Source: Pseudoxanthomonas winnipegensis (lineage in GTDB: Bacteria; Pseudomonadota; Gammaproteobacteria; Xanthomonadales; Xanthomonadaceae). Taken from it: 64,000 nt of DNA. The notes under the pieces were generated by a model. It was not told the origin of the DNA. It ran no database searches and saw only the letters and a list, made by a program, of their open reading frames with translations. Position numbers and translations under genes: made by a program. Below, one piece after another: positions 61,888 to 64,000 of the stretch. Positions within the stretch are counted from its first letter, which is position 1. Each line of letters opens with the position of its first letter. The DNA lies in NCBI RefSeq assembly GCF_004283755.1, contig NZ_SHMH01000009.1, positions 124,001 to 188,000 on the forward strand, given 5' to 3'.

Positions 61888-62427
61888 ATGAAGCAGCCCG
61901 ACCCATTGCCACCGGCCCAGCCGCTGACCCTGCAGCTGGAAACCTTCGTCCCCTACCAGCTGAGCGTGCTGTCCAACCGCGTCAGCCAGGCCATTTCCGC
62001 CGAGTACTACCGCCGCTTCGGCCTGGTGATGACCGAGTGGCGCACGATGTGCGTGCTCGGCCGCTATCCCGGCCTGTCCGCCGGCGAGGTGGCCGAGCAG
62101 ACCGCGATGGACAAGGTGGCGGTCAGCCGCGCGGTGGCGCGCCTGCTCGAACGCGGCCTGGTCAGCCGCGACATCCATGGCGACGACCGCCGCCGCTCGG
62201 TGCTGGCGCTGTCGGAGAAGGGCCGCGACCTGCACGACACCGTGGCCCCGCTGGTGCTCGAGTGCGAACGCCGCCTGCTCTCGGTCCTCGACGAGGCCGA
62301 GGTCGCCCAGCTGCACACGCTGATGCAGCGCCTGGCCGGCAGCGGCATGGACAACCTGCTGGCCGGGCTGAAGGACGCCCCGGTCAGCCCGGTGTCCTCG
62401 GCCGACCGCAACCCGCCGCTGGGCTGA
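61888..62427 (+). CDS. MarR family transcriptional regulator, likely controls hppD
   Basis: A 179-residue winged-helix regulator. The recognition region is SAGEVAEQTAMDKVAVSRAVARLLERGLVSRDIHGDDRRRSVLALSEKG with the Asp-Arg-Arg wing. MarR proteins usually bind small aromatic compounds and repress a divergent gene. The hppD gene lies 72 bp away in the opposite direction, with an inverted repeat in the shared region, so control of tyrosine catabolism is likely. A strong terminator follows. Confidence 0.9.
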   Translation: MKQPDPLPPAQPLTLQLETFVPYQLSVLSNRVSQAISAEYYRRFGLVMTEWRTMCVLGRYPGLSAGEVAEQTAMDKVAVSRAVARLLERGLVSRDIHGDDRRRSVLALSEKGRDLHDTVAPLVLECERRLLSVLDEAEVAQLHTLMQRLAGSGMDNLLAGLKDAPVSPVSSADRNPPLG

Positions 62428-62449
62428 GCGCGCGGCAACGCCGAGAAGA

Positions 62450-62482
62450 AAACGCCGCGGTCTCCCGCGGCGTTTTTGTTTC
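62450..62482 (+). terminator. Rho-independent terminator after the MarR gene
   Basis: AAACGCCGCGG pairs with CCGCGGCGTTT around the 4-base loop TCTC, followed by TTGTTT. It begins 23 bp after the marR stop. Confidence 0.88.
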
Positions 62483-62521
62483 AGAGGGCGCCGCGTGCGC
62501 CCCTGGGGCCTGATCGCGCGC

Positions 62522-62980
62522 TCACGGCGCGCAGCGGGTGTAGTCGAAGTCGATGCGCAGGGGCTTTCCATCCTGGCCCGGGCCTGCGATCCAGGCGTTC
62601 AGGCGCTCGCCCTGGCGCCGATACTCGATCGTGTTGGGGAAATCGTGCGCGGGGTTGCCGAACCTGATCCAGCCCGGGCCGCTGGCCACCATGGGGAACA
62701 CCGTCGCCGTCTCGCCATTGGGCTGGACGCGCATCGCCAGGCCTTCGCCCTCGCGCACGATGCGCATGAACTCGAAGGACTGCGTCGCCTCGCCCTTGAC
62801 GGTCCGCGACATCCCGATCAGCTCGCCTCCGACAGGCGCCAGCCACGCTTCCTCGATGACCCGCCCGGCCTCGCTCCCGCACCAGCGGCCCGACAGCCAC
62901 GCCAGGTCGGGCGCAGCGGCCTGCGCAGCGCCCGACCACAGTCCCAACCCCATCACCATCATCGTCGCTGCCATCCGCAT
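62522..62980 (-). CDS. Exported DUF6265-like protein
   Basis: A 152-residue protein with a signal peptide (MAATMMVMGLGLWSGAAQAAA) and a lipocalin-like small beta domain. LAWLSGRWCGSEAGRVIEEAWLAP and GGELIGMSRTVKGE, followed by SFEFMRIVREGEGLAMRVQPNG, match the DUF6265 family as I know it. No function is known. Two Cys (GRWCGS and YTRCAP) could pair. It is divergent from the AraC gene. Confidence 0.8.
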   Translation of the reverse strand: MRMAATMMVMGLGLWSGAAQAAAPDLAWLSGRWCGSEAGRVIEEAWLAPVGGELIGMSRTVKGEATQSFEFMRIVREGEGLAMRVQPNGETATVFPMVASGPGWIRFGNPAHDFPNTIEYRRQGERLNAWIAGPGQDGKPLRIDFDYTRCAP

Positions 62981-63073
62981 TTCGCACCCCCGTCCAGAAG
63001 ATGAGGCGACCTTAGCGACGCCACGGCGGGCAAGGCTTGTAAAAACACGCGCGCGGCGGTTCGATGCCCAGCC

Positions 63074-63913
63074 ATGGACTACGCCGAACACACGCCGCCG
63101 CCGGCGCTGCGCCGCTACGTGGACTGTCTGTGGGAGCTGCGCGACGCCACGCCCGACGCGGCCATCCAGACCGTGTACCCGGACGGGCGCTGCGAACTGC
63201 TGGCCGAGCTGGGCGTGCCCCTGCGCTTCCACGGGGCCGACGGACAGCTGCGGGCGGATCAGGCGTTCTGCTTCGCCGCGCAGCAACGCGGCCCCATCCG
63301 GCTGCAAGCCGCCGGCCCGGTGCATTGCATCGGCGTGCGCCTGACCGCGGCCGCCAGTGGGCTGGTCGCCGGCGGGCGCTTGCCGACCCTGCGCGAACAG
63401 GCCCCGGACCTCTACACCCTGGACCCTGCATTCGCGCAGCGGTTCGCGCAGGCGACCCAGGCCAGCGTCAGCGCCGGGACGCACCAGCCGCTGTGGGATC
63501 TGCTGCAGGTCCACTGCGCCGGCTTCGCGCTGGACCCACTGGCCGAACAGGCCGCCGCGCTGCTGGACACCGCCGAGGGCGATCTGCGCATGACCGCGCT
63601 GGCCGACCGGCTGGGCGTGTCCCTGCGCACGCTGCAGGCGCGCTTCCTCACGGCGGTCGGCCTGACGCCGAAGGAGTACGCGCGGGTGCGGCGCCTGCAG
63701 GGGCTGCTACGGACGCTGGATGGCGCGGCCTCGCCCATCGCCGAGGCCGCGGCGCAGCACGGCTACAGCGACCAGGCGCATGCCACCCACGACCTGACCC
63801 GATTCACCGGCATGACGCCGGCGCGGCTGGTGCGTGCGTTGCGCGGCGACCGCGATGGCGCCGATGCCATACGGCTGGCGGCCGCCTTCGTGCGCGGGCA
63901 CGCGGGCGCCTGA
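63074..63913 (+). CDS. AraC family transcriptional regulator
   Basis: A 279-residue regulator. The N-terminal half (HTPPPALRRYVDCLWELRDATPD, VYPDGRCELLAELG) resembles the DUF6597 ligand domain. The C-terminal third is an AraC HTH_18 with the two helix-turn-helix units RMTALADRLGVSLRTLQARFL and PIAEAAAQHGYSDQAHATHDLTRFTGMTPARL. No target is evident; the divergent DUF6265 gene is the nearest candidate. Confidence 0.88.
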   Translation: MDYAEHTPPPALRRYVDCLWELRDATPDAAIQTVYPDGRCELLAELGVPLRFHGADGQLRADQAFCFAAQQRGPIRLQAAGPVHCIGVRLTAAASGLVAGGRLPTLREQAPDLYTLDPAFAQRFAQATQASVSAGTHQPLWDLLQVHCAGFALDPLAEQAAALLDTAEGDLRMTALADRLGVSLRTLQARFLTAVGLTPKEYARVRRLQGLLRTLDGAASPIAEAAAQHGYSDQAHATHDLTRFTGMTPARLVRALRGDRDGADAIRLAAAFVRGHAGA

Positions 63914-63979
63914 AGCACCCGCCTCCACCCAGACACGCCGCGGCGAGCTGAGCCGCCGCGGCGCCGTGCGGACCGTGGC

Positions 63980-64000
63980 TTACTTCACCCCGTGCATTAG
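63980..64000 (-). CDS. Possible 3' end of a gene running off the window
   Basis: On the minus strand the last bases read L-M-H-G-V-K-TAA, followed by a GC-rich hairpin (CCGCGGCG arms, 63938-63962). It could be the C-terminus of a gene outside the window, but seven codons cannot be identified. Confidence 0.25.
   Translation of the reverse strand, partial: LMHGVK

Overview
The window is about 70% GC, with densely packed genes and GTG/ATG starts that overlap stop codons. Several marks point to the Xanthomonadaceae (Xanthomonas, Stenotrophomonas, Lysobacter, Pseudoxanthomonas): GTAG-headed REP palindromes, a protein ending in an XVIPCD type IV secretion signal, a TonB receptor with a carboxypeptidase-like N-terminal domain, and long hairpin repeats between genes. 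I cannot fix the genus. No rRNA, tRNA, CRISPR array, prophage or transposase gene was seen.

Layout. 1-2.6 kb: a transcription terminator and a secreted DPP-IV-type peptidase. 2.7-8.9 kb: a signalling island with a lone receiver protein facing a translationally coupled run of hybrid kinase (three receiver domains), CheR, CheB and a second receiver-kinase, with no chemoreceptor nearby. 9-12.2 kb: a PAQR membrane protein and oligopeptidase A. 12.4-20.8 kb: a GntR/FCD regulator and a malonate block on the minus strand (mdcA, C, D, E, G, B, H, then a MatC-type carrier), headed by a perfect 24-bp palindrome. 20.9-28.3 kb: mixed metabolic genes (Cds1-like PLP enzyme, DUF1697, iron alcohol dehydrogenase, yegS, lactonase, GNAT, rpe, J-domain protein) and a possible small RNA. 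28.7-29.6 kb: purC.

29.7-32.8 kb holds the most striking unit. Two small lipoproteins precede a 561-residue protein without a signal peptide. That protein combines a lysozyme/transglycosylase-like domain, an M23 endopeptidase, a peptidoglycan-binding domain and a C-terminal XVIPCD. It looks like a killing-type T4SS effector with its immunity proteins. 32.9-41.5 kb: a DUF962 membrane protein, an SDR, a complete six-gene Mrp Na+/H+ antiporter operon (A and B fused) and a CaCA antiporter. 41.7-42.9 kb: a DUF819 membrane protein.

43.1-57.3 kb reads as a peptidoglycan-fragment scavenging locus: D-Ala-D-Ala dipeptidase, lipoprotein amidase, serine beta-lactamase-like hydrolase, TonB receptor, transglutaminase-like protein, NlpC/P60 peptidase, L-Ala-D/L-Glu epimerase, MurR/RpiR regulator, YkuD protein and amino-acid permease. 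A large inverted repeat sits in the middle. 57.5-64 kb: a lipoprotein, a hypothetical protein, the tyrosine/homogentisate genes hmgA and hppD with a divergent MarR regulator, a DUF559 gene lodged between them and flanked by inverted repeats, then a DUF6265-like protein and an AraC regulator.
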